Shown: positions 48,470-57,550 of the stretch, in pieces | Position numbering within the stretch: position 1 is the stretch's first letter | How the letters are laid out: the number at the start of each line of letters is the position of its first letter | Made by a program: the position numbers and the translations under genes | Notes under the pieces: generated by a model | The model's input: only the letters and a program-made list of their open reading frames with translations | Databases searched by the model: none | Told to the model about the DNA's origin: nothing | From: CAZCZZ01 sp964503335 | GTDB lineage: Bacteria > Verrucomicrobiota > Kiritimatiellia > CAIVKH01 | DNA: 64,000 nucleotides | Direction: 5' to 3' | NCBI GenBank assembly: GCA_964503335.1 | Contig: CAZCZZ010000009.1 | Coordinates: forward strand, 1 to 64,000

Positions 48470-50863
48470 TTACCGCAGGCTCGCTTCTTCACCGTTCAGC
48501 GCGATCCGCATGCGGTCGCGTTGCCGATCTGGACGCAGTCCCGGGAAGCGCAGATCAAGGATATCGCCCGCCGACAGTTCGATCACGCGCCGCCCACCCT
48601 CCCCGCAACGCCGCAGCCACGCGTCGCGAAGCGAAGGCTTTATGCCCTCCAGCGGCGGGAGGATCACCACTTCGCAGAGGCTTGCTTCAAGGAATTCCAG
48701 GGAAGGCGGCGTCTCCTCATCGAGCGATCGAAGAAGCAGGACCGGCGCACCCCAATCCCGGCGAAGTTGCATGAGGTGATCTTCCTGCGCACTTCCGAAG
48801 TGGCCGGCCAGCAGCACGGCTCCCGCGCCCCGCGCCACACGCAAGACCAGCGCCGCGTCGCTTCCCGCTTTCTCGCGTCGCTCACCCGGCGGCGCAAAGA
48901 CATCCCACACAACCCCGCCGCCCCAATTCCCGCTGTCGCCCGATGCCACGCCCACGCGTTCCACGTCCATCGCCTCCAGCCGGCGAAACGAGTCCGTCCG
49001 CGGCGTTGCTTTCGAGAACCAGACACTCGAGGCGCCGACACGCTGTAGCACGCTATCCGCGGCACCCGCCACATTCGCGAGCATCCTGGGAATAAGCCAC
49101 ACGCTGAGGTGATCCACGCCTTGGCCGCGAAGCGATTGCTCCAACTGCCGGGACCGGAACCGGTCGGCGCCGCCGATCAATACGTCATTATTCCCGGGCA
49201 CGTTTGCGAGGACGACCGGTTGTCCGCCCACGAGCCGGACATGCAGCGTAACGTCGTCGTCCCGGACATGCATGACCAGCGCGACGACCATCACGAGGCC
49301 CGCCGCGCCGAGCGCGCACGCCTTCGCAAGGCGACTCCCGTAGCAAAGCAAGACGACGGCGATGTACCACGAAAGAATCAGCCATAGGGGCGGCGACTGG
49401 ACGAAGAGGTGTCCGGCCGGAATCCTGTCGAACGCCCACACGGACCCGAACATGAGGTCCACGAAGAAGCGGTTCGCGTGATTGAAGATTTCGGCACCCA
49501 GCGGCGAGATCCAGCCGACGGCGAGGCTCAGGCACCCCGTCAGCAGAATGACGGCGGAGATCGGTATGACCAGCATGTTGAGCAACAAGCCGACGGGTGA
49601 GATGAGGTTGAATTGATGGGCCGTGATCGGCGCCGTCGTAACCCACGCAGCGACGGAAGCCGCCGCAAGCAGTACGCCATGCTCAAGCAATTGTTTGTGC
49701 CAGGTCCGTTCACCAGCCAGCGGTTGCTCCGCCCATGCCTCGTCCTGCCCCCGAACCTTCCATGACTCGACCAGCACAGGATGAACCGTCATAAGACCCG
49801 CCACCGCAACAAACGAGAGCAGAAAACCCGTGTCCATCATCTGCAGCGGATCAACAACCAGCAGGATCAGAGCGGAAACGGCCAACGCCGTGGGACCGTC
49901 GGGCTTGCGACGGATCAACGTCGCCGACCAGAACACGACAGCCATCAGGCAGGCGCGGACAGCCGACGACGACATGCCGGTCCCCAAGGTGTAGAGGATG
50001 AGAAAGGGTCCGACAAAAAGGACCCACCGCGTGCGCGAGAGGCCCATGGCGCGGAGCAGTGCAATGACGAGCGTTGCGATTACAACGACGTGCGATCCGG
50101 AAATCGCGACGACGTGCAGCGTGCCCGTCCGCGAGAACACATCGCTGAGGCGGTCGCTCAGCTCGCCCCTGTAGCCGAGCATCAACGCCCGCAGCAAACC
50201 CGCCTGCTCCGGGAAATCGCCCAGCCCCAGCCCGAGGATATCGGAGCAGAACCGGCGTCCCTTCAGGCACCATGCTTTCAGCGACACACCCGAAAGATTC
50301 GCCGTCACATCCCTCTCGTCATGATGAATGCGGAATCGCCACCGCGCCGGGCCCTTTCCCTGGTCGTTTCGTATCAACAGACCCGAGGCATGCAGCACCG
50401 AACCGAATGCTGGCGGCGCGATCCCCGTTGCGGGCCAGATGGCGAGAAGCTCGCCATCCGCGCGCTGCCAATCCATGCGCCGCTGGACTCCCCGCACACG
50501 GCACGGCGCACTCCAACCGCGAAGCTCTCCTCCATCACCGGTCAAGGCCACCGGCTCATCCGCGACCTGGAGATCGAGCGCCGCAAAGATCCGCTCCTCC
50601 GGAACGACGCGATCAAGGAAACGCGGCGACGGGCTGCGCAGGGTCATTTCCGCATGCGCCGCCCCCAACACGAGGAGCGCCGCCATGATCATCGCGGAGG
50701 CGTGTATTGTGAACTGCGCGGCGATGAGAAGGACGACCGCGGCGCATACGTAAACCAGCGCATGCAGCTCGACCAGCCAGGGGAGCAGGAGACCGAGGAC
50801 AAAGACAAGCAGCAGCCCGAGAAGCGGTCGGCGGGGTCGGGACAAGGGCTGGGGATCACGCAC
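48470..50863 (-). CDS. comEC: ComEC/Rec2-type DNA-uptake channel with degenerate metallo-beta-lactamase-like domain
   Basis: The 797-residue protein has the ComEC layout: N-terminal membrane segments, an OB-like periplasmic domain, the competence domain with ISGSHVVVIATLVIALLRAMGLS in its membrane bundle (about residues 270-530) and a C-terminal metallo-beta-lactamase-like domain. In active relatives the last domain has a DVGQG strand and an HxDxxH metal site. Here the matching region reads LVGGQPVVLANVPGNNDVLI and IPRMLANVAGAADSV, with no metal-binding histidines. The channel part looks intact, so it may still move DNA while the nuclease-like domain has become structural. It begins ten bases after thiD. 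A natural-transformation role is inferred from the family. Confidence 0.88.
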   Translation of the reverse strand: MRDPQPLSRPRRPLLGLLLVFVLGLLLPWLVELHALVYVCAAVVLLIAAQFTIHASAMIMAALLVLGAAHAEMTLRSPSPRFLDRVVPEERIFAALDLQVADEPVALTGDGGELRGWSAPCRVRGVQRRMDWQRADGELLAIWPATGIAPPAFGSVLHASGLLIRNDQGKGPARWRFRIHHDERDVTANLSGVSLKAWCLKGRRFCSDILGLGLGDFPEQAGLLRALMLGYRGELSDRLSDVFSRTGTLHVVAISGSHVVVIATLVIALLRAMGLSRTRWVLFVGPFLILYTLGTGMSSSAVRACLMAVVFWSATLIRRKPDGPTALAVSALILLVVDPLQMMDTGFLLSFVAVAGLMTVHPVLVESWKVRGQDEAWAEQPLAGERTWHKQLLEHGVLLAAASVAAWVTTAPITAHQFNLISPVGLLLNMLVIPISAVILLTGCLSLAVGWISPLGAEIFNHANRFFVDLMFGSVWAFDRIPAGHLFVQSPPLWLILSWYIAVVLLCYGSRLAKACALGAAGLVMVVALVMHVRDDDVTLHVRLVGGQPVVLANVPGNNDVLIGGADRFRSRQLEQSLRGQGVDHLSVWLIPRMLANVAGAADSVLQRVGASSVWFSKATPRTDSFRRLEAMDVERVGVASGDSGNWGGGVVWDVFAPPGERREKAGSDAALVLRVARGAGAVLLAGHFGSAQEDHLMQLRRDWGAPVLLLRSLDEETPPSLEFLEASLCEVVILPPLEGIKPSLRDAWLRRCGEGGRRVIELSAGDILDLRFPGLRPDRQRDRMRIALNGEEASLR

Positions 50864-50873
50864 CGGCAGACTT

Positions 50874-51701
50874 TCAGGAAACCGGCTCGTCGTCGGCGGT
50901 CCAGAAGAAGTTCAGCGGCCGGTATCGACCCGCGCGCGTCGCCTGCGCCAGCGCTTCATGCACGAATCCCTTCGCCTTGTCGGCTGCGTCTTCCAGCAGG
51001 TCGCCCTGCGCGAGATACGCCGTCAGCGCGGCCGAGAAGGTGCAGCCCGCGCCGTGCGTTTCCGCATCGCGGAGTCGCGGCATGCGGAAGATCGTCTCAC
51101 TGCCTTCGTCATAGAGGACATCGATTACTTCCTCGCCTTCGAGATGTCCTCCCTTGGCGAGGCAGGCGATATCAAACCGGTCACCGATCTCGCGCGCCGC
51201 GTCGCGCAGGTCCTGCTCCGTCCGGATCGCGTGGCCGCAGAGGATCTCGGCCTCGTGGGTATTCGGAGTGATGACACGGGCCTGGGGAAGCAGCGTGGTA
51301 CACAACGCTTCAATCGCATCGTCGCGAAGCAGCTTCGCTCCCGAAGCGGCGACCATGACGGGGTCCACCACCAGGGTCGGAATTCCCTCGCGCACGATGG
51401 CCCCCGCTACGCTGCGGATAATTTCGGCGTCGTACAGCATACCCGTCTTTGCCACCAGCACAGGATACGCCTCGCAAACCGCTCGGATCTGATCGCCGAT
51501 GAAGTCAGGGTCGAGGACGCGGATGCCCGACACGCCGCCGGGATTCTGCGCGGTGATACAGGTCAGGGCCGTCGTTCCATACACACCGAGCACGGAGAAC
51601 GTCTTGAGATCGGCCTGTATGCCGGCGCCGCCACTGCTGTCCGATCCCGCGATGCTGAGCGCGACGGGCATCGCATCGTCCTGTCCCGGTGTCGTGTCCA
51701 T
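50874..51701 (-). CDS. thiD: Hydroxymethylpyrimidine/phosphomethylpyrimidine kinase
   Basis: ThiD phosphorylates hydroxymethylpyrimidine twice for thiamine synthesis or salvage. The 275-residue sequence has the ribokinase-like substrate loop SIAGSDSSGGAGIQADLKTF, VVDPVMVAASGAKLL, and the C-terminal anion hole GAGCTFSAALTAYLAQG. The start ATG at 51701 is within 105 bases of the divergent tolC-like start, and comEC follows ten bases after its stop. No thiamine riboswitch is recognisable in the short upstream region, and no other thi gene is adjacent, so salvage is plausible. Confidence 0.95.
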   Translation of the reverse strand: MDTTPGQDDAMPVALSIAGSDSSGGAGIQADLKTFSVLGVYGTTALTCITAQNPGGVSGIRVLDPDFIGDQIRAVCEAYPVLVAKTGMLYDAEIIRSVAGAIVREGIPTLVVDPVMVAASGAKLLRDDAIEALCTTLLPQARVITPNTHEAEILCGHAIRTEQDLRDAAREIGDRFDIACLAKGGHLEGEEVIDVLYDEGSETIFRMPRLRDAETHGAGCTFSAALTAYLAQGDLLEDAADKAKGFVHEALAQATRAGRYRPLNFFWTADDEPVS

Positions 51702-51805
51702 GGTCGTGAACCTAACGGGGACGTTTGCCCCGCGCAAGGCTTATGGCCCCGGCAATACCTTTTCCGCCTTGTGACGCCCTTTCCGATGCGGCACCATCCG
51801 CGACG

Positions 51806-53320
51806 ATGTTCATGCGCGACCGATTGCTGCTCTGCGTTCTACTCGGCTTCTCCCTGCCAGCCCCTGCGGAGGAAGAGGTCGATCTATCCGCACTTTCCCT
51901 GCGCGCAGCGATGGAACTGGCCGCCACGAACAATCTGGACGTCGCCCTCGCCCGCGCATCCGCGCGTGGCGCCACCGGCATGAAGCTCGTTGAACGTGCC
52001 GACATCCTTCCGGAGTTCGGCGCGAACGTGAGCCAGACGCGACAGGAACGCAGCACGGACGCTTTCGGCCTTCCCGAGAGTTCCACCGCCACCGTCGGCG
52101 ACCCCGTACCCTTTGACATCGACTACGGCAACGTCTCCCAGGACATCATCCGTGAGTTCAACCTGCCTTCGCAGGGCACGCTCACGATCGATGATCCGAT
52201 TGACGTGGACCTCGAATACGCCGAATCCACGCGGGCCTACAGCTTCTTCAACGCGAAGCTGAAACTCGACCTGCCGCTTCTCGATATGGAGCAGTACCGG
52301 GAGTTCAAGGCCGCGGAGGCGAACGAAACGCGCGGTTCCCTCGTAATGCGCGCCGCCCAGGAATCCGCGATGACCGAGGCGGCCCTGCTCTACCTCGCCG
52401 TGCTCGCCAACCGGGAAGCCGTCACCGGTGCCGAAGCGCGTGTCCGACTGCAGGATGGACGCCTTAAGATGCAGAAGGACCGCCTCGCGACGGGCCGCGC
52501 GACCGATATCGATGTCCGGCAGCAGGAACTCTATGTCTCAACATCCCTCAACACATTGAAAGAACTGCAGCGTAAACTCGCCGCGTCCGAGCGCGAACTG
52601 CGTCGCACCCTTCGCCTTCCCGAGAACGCTCCGTTGACGCTCACGGATACGCTTTTCTACGCGCCTCTCCCCACTCCGGTAGCGGATGACGCCGTGGGAT
52701 CGGCGTTGCACCAGCGCGCCGATTATCTCACGCAACTTCAGGCCGAAACCGTTGCCGTGCACCGCGTGGAAGCGGCGCGCAATGCCTACTGGCCCACCGT
52801 GAAGGCCATGGGCGATTACGGCCAGCAGGGCTACTACATGGACGACACCGTGGAGGCGTGGTTCGTTGGCGCGGTGGTTGAGATTCCCATCTGGGACTCG
52901 TATCGACGCAGCGGCAAGTTGATCCAGCGCGAAAGCGAGCTTGCACAGACGCGTTTCAAGACCGAAGACCTGCAGGATACGATCTCCGTGTCAGTCCGCG
53001 GAGTACTGGATGAACTGGACGTCAAGGCATCGTCCGTCCAGCTCGCCACCGAAGCCGTCAGCTTGCAGGAATCAAAGCGCTCGCTCGCCCAGGACAAGGC
53101 CGACAGCGGACAGGCCACGCCGCTTGAGTTGCTGCAGGCGGAAGTGGATCTCGAGGAAGCCAGGTACAGGAAGATGCAAGCCCTGTATGAGTACGATGTG
53201 GCGCTGGTCGCTTGGTTTGCGTCGCTCGGAGATGTCGCGGATTTCTGCGACTTCGCAAAAGGCTCAAGGGATCCAGGACCAGACGCGAACCTGGAAGAAG
53301 CGAATGACCGGGTGGAATAG
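51806..53320 (+). CDS. TolC-family outer membrane efflux protein
   Basis: The 504-residue protein is an outer-membrane exit duct of the TolC/OprM family. It has a signal peptide (LLLCVLLGFSLPAPA), then two homologous helix-hairpin halves; ALSLRAAMELAATNNLDVALARA and the second-half KVKASSVQLATEAVSLQESKRSLAQDKADSGQATPLELLQAEVDLEEAR-type helices are typical. An unusual acidic, Gly/Thr/Asp-rich insertion follows the first helix (about residues 70-150). Its last 57 bases overlap the 3' end of the HlyD-fused exporter gene on the other strand. The two are natural partners (duct and adaptor), and the antisense overlap could tie their expression. Start 51806 is supported by the signal sequence. Confidence 0.88.
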   Translation: MFMRDRLLLCVLLGFSLPAPAEEEVDLSALSLRAAMELAATNNLDVALARASARGATGMKLVERADILPEFGANVSQTRQERSTDAFGLPESSTATVGDPVPFDIDYGNVSQDIIREFNLPSQGTLTIDDPIDVDLEYAESTRAYSFFNAKLKLDLPLLDMEQYREFKAAEANETRGSLVMRAAQESAMTEAALLYLAVLANREAVTGAEARVRLQDGRLKMQKDRLATGRATDIDVRQQELYVSTSLNTLKELQRKLAASERELRRTLRLPENAPLTLTDTLFYAPLPTPVADDAVGSALHQRADYLTQLQAETVAVHRVEAARNAYWPTVKAMGDYGQQGYYMDDTVEAWFVGAVVEIPIWDSYRRSGKLIQRESELAQTRFKTEDLQDTISVSVRGVLDELDVKASSVQLATEAVSLQESKRSLAQDKADSGQATPLELLQAEVDLEEARYRKMQALYEYDVALVAWFASLGDVADFCDFAKGSRDPGPDANLEEANDRVE

Positions 53321-55582
53321 CGCGTAGCCAATCGGCTTCCAGCCCGCATCGATTTTCGCAAAACCCGTCATATCCGTTTTGAGCAGCCCGGCCGCATCCT
53401 CGATCTCAACCAGCACCGGAATCACCTGCTCCTGCGGTGTGTTGAGATTGCGAACGGCGCCCCGCTCCTGCTCGACCGAGGCCTGCTTCAGCAGGTCTTC
53501 GCTCTTCTCGACAATGACCGGCATCAGCGTTTTGACTTTGCCCTCGAAAACACGCGACGGATGAGCCCACGCCTTCATGCGCACATCCGCGCCGACGGCG
53601 ACCTGCCCTGCGAACTGCTCCGGCACGGCGACACGCGCGACAAAGGAGTCCTTGCTCTGGATTACCGCCACGACGTCGCCCGGGAGCACCGACTGGCCGA
53701 CTTTCCCCTGCAAATAGAGCGTGGTAACGCGCCCGTCAATAGGCGACACGAGGGTCGTCTGCTTCAGGTCATCCTCGAGCCGCACAACAAGCGAGCGGAG
53801 CCGGTCCACTTCGGCGCGTTGCGCATCCAGTTGCTCCGGACGCGTCACGGCTTTGGAAAGTTCCAGTGATCGACGCGCCACTTCGAGGCTGTCCGCGTTA
53901 ATGTCACGCTGCCGCGCGGCATTCTCATACTCCTGGTCGGTGATGTGCTGCTTCGCGTAGAGATCCTTGGCACGCAGATACGCGGCCTCGCTGTGCTTGA
54001 ACTCCGTCTCGGCCAGCTTAACGCGCTGCTCGTACACGGCGACTTCCTCGGGACGCGGGCCCGCTTCCAGCAACTTCAGCGTCTCACCCTCGCGTCGCAG
54101 GGACGCGCGTGCCGATTCCAGATTGGCTTCCACTTCGCGTTTCGAAAGAAGCGCCACAACATCGCCGGCGCGCACTTCCGCGCCTTCGGCGACGGGAATG
54201 GATTCGATGCGGGCCTCGATGACCGCGCGCAACTCACGCTGCTCCAGCGGCTGGACACGGAACTCGCCGCTGGCTTCGAACGGGTACGGAATGATCACGA
54301 GAAGAAGCAGGACGACAGCGGCGATGATCCATCCCAACCAGGAGCGACTTTTCTTCGGCGTAGCCATATTCGTTGATTCAACGCGTGCGACCGGGCGGAG
54401 CGACTGAGCAGCGGACCAGATCGAACTCTCGAACCGCAGGAGCACGAGCGCCAGCGCCAACATAGCGCCAAGCCCCTGCATCCACCCCGTGAGTAGATAG
54501 CCGAGCACACCGAAGACGGCAACATTTATGACGGCGGATACCGCGTCGGATGCGAGTCCATATGCAATAAAGAGGGGCCGTTCCGACGATTCCAGCGGCT
54601 CGGGTGGCGTTTCCCTCAGAAGCCACGCGCGTGCGTAGCGAACGGACCGATTCCGGAAGTCCGGTCTCTCGACAGCCAGCGACACGAGCAGGCTGCCGTC
54701 CTGTTGTCCAAACGGATTTAGATTAAAGAACAGGCAGAGCGATGCCCCGATAGCGACCTCCAGCGACAGCGCTTGGACGGGATTTGAAGGTCCCAGGACA
54801 TTCCAGAGCAGGATGGCAACGCTCACAATGGTCAGCTCGGCAACCAGCCCGGACGACGCCACGACCAGTCGCTCGCGTTTCTCGAGACGGAAGATCGCCG
54901 ATAGGTCAACCACCCAGCGCGGAATGAAACGCATATACCAGATGAAGCGGACCTCGGGCACACGTTGCCCGTGATGCCGACACGTCGTTCCCTTTGCGAG
55001 TTCGCGAACGAGCGGGACTAGGACTACAATGACAGCGATTCGGAGAAGCGCCGCCGACTTTACGGATCCCGGATGAGCCGCTTCCTGGATCAGTTCGAAG
55101 ACGTTGGCAAGCGCCTGCAGAACGAACGGCCCATACGTTCCGATCGTGACCAACAGGATGGAAAGCAGCAGAGCCCCCACGACTTTGGCAAACCAGCCGT
55201 AGGCCCACCGGAAAGCGAGTGACATACGGGTGAAGAACGTGTCGGCGTCGAAGCCGAGCGGGCGCATCGTATCCCAGGTCCGCACCTCGACGCCCCACCT
55301 CGACGCGAAAACGAATCCGGCTTCGCGCAACTGGCGAACGAACGCCTCGAGATTCTCGCGCGTCACATCAGCGCCGAACACTTCCCGGAAGCGACGCGGC
55401 ACATCATCGAGCGAGGTCGTGCCGTCCATCTGGCGACACAGGAATATCTCGCGGCTCGAAAGTTCAATCACGTGTCCCGTTTTCGGGTCGCGCACGATGT
55501 GCCGGTCCGGCTTCCCGGGCGCAGCCTGTGCCAGCACGTCGAGGTCGTCGCGGAAGAAAGGATGGAGCAACGCTGCGGACAT
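53264..55582 (-). CDS. PqqD-like / inactive M50-like membrane domain / HlyD adaptor fusion (exporter-like)
   Basis: Three parts are visible in this 772-residue protein. Residues about 10-105 (HIVRDPKTGHVIELSSREIFLCRQMDGTTSLDDV...) look like a PqqD-type winged-helix domain that binds leader peptides. Residues about 130-400 are membrane segments with the layout of M50 proteases: RELAKG stands where HELAHG is expected, with KREREL-type sequence and NLNPFGQQDG matching the second NPxxxDG motif, so catalysis is probably lost. From about residue 430, after a further membrane helix, an HlyD/MFP adaptor follows with lipoyl-like halves and a long coiled coil. M50-HlyD fusions occur with peptide and ribosomally made product export. 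Stop of the TPR gene and this start read TGATATG. The tolC-like gene overlaps its end. Cargo unknown. Confidence 0.8.
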   Translation of the reverse strand: MSAALLHPFFRDDLDVLAQAAPGKPDRHIVRDPKTGHVIELSSREIFLCRQMDGTTSLDDVPRRFREVFGADVTRENLEAFVRQLREAGFVFASRWGVEVRTWDTMRPLGFDADTFFTRMSLAFRWAYGWFAKVVGALLLSILLVTIGTYGPFVLQALANVFELIQEAAHPGSVKSAALLRIAVIVVLVPLVRELAKGTTCRHHGQRVPEVRFIWYMRFIPRWVVDLSAIFRLEKRERLVVASSGLVAELTIVSVAILLWNVLGPSNPVQALSLEVAIGASLCLFFNLNPFGQQDGSLLVSLAVERPDFRNRSVRYARAWLLRETPPEPLESSERPLFIAYGLASDAVSAVINVAVFGVLGYLLTGWMQGLGAMLALALVLLRFESSIWSAAQSLRPVARVESTNMATPKKSRSWLGWIIAAVVLLLLVIIPYPFEASGEFRVQPLEQRELRAVIEARIESIPVAEGAEVRAGDVVALLSKREVEANLESARASLRREGETLKLLEAGPRPEEVAVYEQRVKLAETEFKHSEAAYLRAKDLYAKQHITDQEYENAARQRDINADSLEVARRSLELSKAVTRPEQLDAQRAEVDRLRSLVVRLEDDLKQTTLVSPIDGRVTTLYLQGKVGQSVLPGDVVAVIQSKDSFVARVAVPEQFAGQVAVGADVRMKAWAHPSRVFEGKVKTLMPVIVEKSEDLLKQASVEQERGAVRNLNTPQEQVIPVLVEIEDAAGLLKTDMTGFAKIDAGWKPIGYALFHPVIRFFQVRVWSWIP

Positions 55583-55583
55583 A

Positions 55584-56501
55584 TCAGGTGGCGCGGGAAG
55601 CGACGGCCTTGCGCGCTTCGTCAAGCAGAACAGATGCCGCGCGCAGGTTCGGATCGTTCTTCAACGCCGCTTCGAACTGGGGAATCGCCTCCTCGGGATG
55701 ACCCGTGGCCATGTACACGCGTCCCAGTCCGTATTGCGCCTGAGTGCAACTCTCCCGCAGGTGGAGCGCGCGCCGGAATTCGAATATCGCCTCCGGGTAC
55801 TGCTTCAGATCTACGTAGGTCTCCCCCGCCTTGACGCATGCAGCCTCGGCCATCGGATTCAAACGCCCCGCCTCGCGGTAACAGCGCACAGCATCTTCGA
55901 GTCGTCCGGCCGTCTTGTGAAGGTCTCCCAATGTAAGGTGTGCGTAGGCATTCGACGGGTCGAGCTTGAGCGCCGACTCAAGAGCCTTCAGCGCTTCGTC
56001 GCGTCGTCCCTTCTTCTCGTGGATCAGCGCAATCTGGCGATAGGCCATGACCATTTGCGGGTTGATCTTCAAGGCATTCTGGTAGGCCACGAGTGCGGCA
56101 TCCCAATGCTCTTCGAGGCCGAGGAAATGACCCAGCGTGAGATGCGCGACCTCGTATTCCGGGTCGATGTGCGCAGATTCCTGGCAGAGTTCGATCGCTT
56201 CGGGAATCCGCTGCTGTTCGTAGCGAATGAGGGCCAGGAGGAGCGACGCCTTGGCGGATCCGTTGGGCAATGCCCGCGCGGCTTCGGCACAGGACACCGC
56301 TTCGGTCAGTTCCCCGCGATCGTAGTGAATCCGTCCGAGCAGCACGTGCGCATCGGCACAGCCCGGATCCTTCAGCAGAATCGTCCGCGCTTCCTGCGCG
56401 GCCTTGGCGTAGTCGCCCGACTTGTACTGCGCATGAGCGAAGCTGAGATGCGCGTCCACCGCGCTCCCCAGCTTCTCCATCCGTGGAATCCACTCGCTCA
56501 T
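55584..56501 (-). CDS. TPR-repeat protein
   Basis: The 305-residue protein consists almost wholly of tetratricopeptide repeats, about eight, without a signal peptide or membrane segment, for example AHAQYKSGDYAKAAQEARTILLKDPGCADAH, ALVAYQNALKINPQMVMAYRQIALIHEKKGRRDEALKALESALKLDP. It sits between the esterase pair and the exporter fusion in the same direction with only a few bases spacing, so it may be a cytoplasmic scaffold or cargo holder for this locus. The stop and the next start share the TGATATG junction. I know no enzymatic function for it. Confidence 0.85.
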   Translation of the reverse strand: MSEWIPRMEKLGSAVDAHLSFAHAQYKSGDYAKAAQEARTILLKDPGCADAHVLLGRIHYDRGELTEAVSCAEAARALPNGSAKASLLLALIRYEQQRIPEAIELCQESAHIDPEYEVAHLTLGHFLGLEEHWDAALVAYQNALKINPQMVMAYRQIALIHEKKGRRDEALKALESALKLDPSNAYAHLTLGDLHKTAGRLEDAVRCYREAGRLNPMAEAACVKAGETYVDLKQYPEAIFEFRRALHLRESCTQAQYGLGRVYMATGHPEEAIPQFEAALKNDPNLRAASVLLDEARKAVASRAT

Positions 56502-56511
56502 GCCGAACCGA

Positions 56512-57528
56512 CTACTTCTTCGGATGCTTCTCGAAGAACTGCCAGATAAGTTCCGACGCGGTGATCGAGCGGCTCATCTTGCCCACGACGCTCTCTGCCA
56601 GCGTGGTCTGTCCGCCCGGCCACGTATGGCCGCAGCCATCAAGCTTCCACAGGATGATCTCGGAACCTTCCTTGCCCGGGCCATACTTCTCAAAGCTGGC
56701 ATCGCCCTTGCCACCGGTGTCTTCCACCTTGTCGGAGATCCCGTTCGCCTTGCGCCAGAACGCGAGCGTCTGCTCGACGCCGGGGCGATCGTATTTGTCG
56801 ATCGCTTCCTTGCCCACGCCGCCTTCAAAGACCACGTTCTCATCGGCGAGTCCGTGGAAGTGGATGATCGAGACGGGACGGGTCGGATTGCAGTCGGACG
56901 GCGACACCTGCATGATGCCGCTCACCGGCGCGATCGCGGCGAACGTCTCGCTCATCTCGCAAGCCAGCTTGTACGAGAGAATGGCGCCTTGCGAGAAGCC
57001 CGCGGAGTAGATGCGGCGATCATCGACCTTAAAGATCGTCTTCAGGTCTTTGAGCATCGCCTTTACGAAGGCGATGTCATCGATGTTCTTCTTCGTGGCA
57101 AAGGCGTCGCTCATCCCGATGTTCCACGTCAGGAGCTTGTCCTTCATGATGCCGGAGCCGGCCGGATAAACCACGATGAAGCCGTGCTTGTCCGAGACGG
57201 GATCCATCAGCGACTCATTGCGCTGCGACAACGGACGTCCGCCGCCGCCATGGAAGTTGAAGACCAACGCGACGGGCTTGCCTTCGGGCATCGATTCCGG
57301 GACATGGAGGTCATAGAAGCGCTCGCGACCTTCGACCGTAATCGTGCGACGGTAGTCGCCGGCCCCGAGCTTGCCCGCGTATTCCGAAGCGTCGGCGCCC
57401 AACTCCTCGAACGTCGAGGCATCCGCCGACTTGAGATCGCGGTTCCGCTTCTTGAGGAACCCCGCCTCGGCCGACGCCACACCAAACAAAACGCCACAGA
57501 CCAGCAACCAGATGATTGAATTTCGCAT
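56512..57528 (-). CDS. Secreted polyhydroxybutyrate depolymerase/feruloyl esterase-like enzyme 1
   Basis: The 338-residue protein is an alpha/beta hydrolase of the LpqC/CE1 (PHB depolymerase) family. It has a signal peptide (IIWLLVCGVLFGVASA), a catalytic Ser in GFSQGAILSY, the Asp in the FHGLADENV strand, and the His in GCGHTWPGG. The oxyanion region reads FNFHGGGGRPLSQRNE. The start at 57528 has an AGGAGG ribosome binding site. It is followed by the TPR gene and preceded, 22 bases upstream, by a paralogue. Because CE1 enzymes act on polyesters or ester-linked phenolics, it may process or hydrolyse the product of the adjacent acyl synthase; that link is inferred from context only. Confidence 0.87.
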   Translation of the reverse strand: MRNSIIWLLVCGVLFGVASAEAGFLKKRNRDLKSADASTFEELGADASEYAGKLGAGDYRRTITVEGRERFYDLHVPESMPEGKPVALVFNFHGGGGRPLSQRNESLMDPVSDKHGFIVVYPAGSGIMKDKLLTWNIGMSDAFATKKNIDDIAFVKAMLKDLKTIFKVDDRRIYSAGFSQGAILSYKLACEMSETFAAIAPVSGIMQVSPSDCNPTRPVSIIHFHGLADENVVFEGGVGKEAIDKYDRPGVEQTLAFWRKANGISDKVEDTGGKGDASFEKYGPGKEGSEIILWKLDGCGHTWPGGQTTLAESVVGKMSRSITASELIWQFFEKHPKK

Positions 57529-57550
57529 GATGCTCTCCTCCTTTGAAAAG

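Noticed and set aside
51702..51805. Thiamine riboswitch upstream of thiD
   Set aside because: The gap to the divergent tolC-like start is only about 100 bases and shows none of the conserved THI-box words such as CTGAGA.
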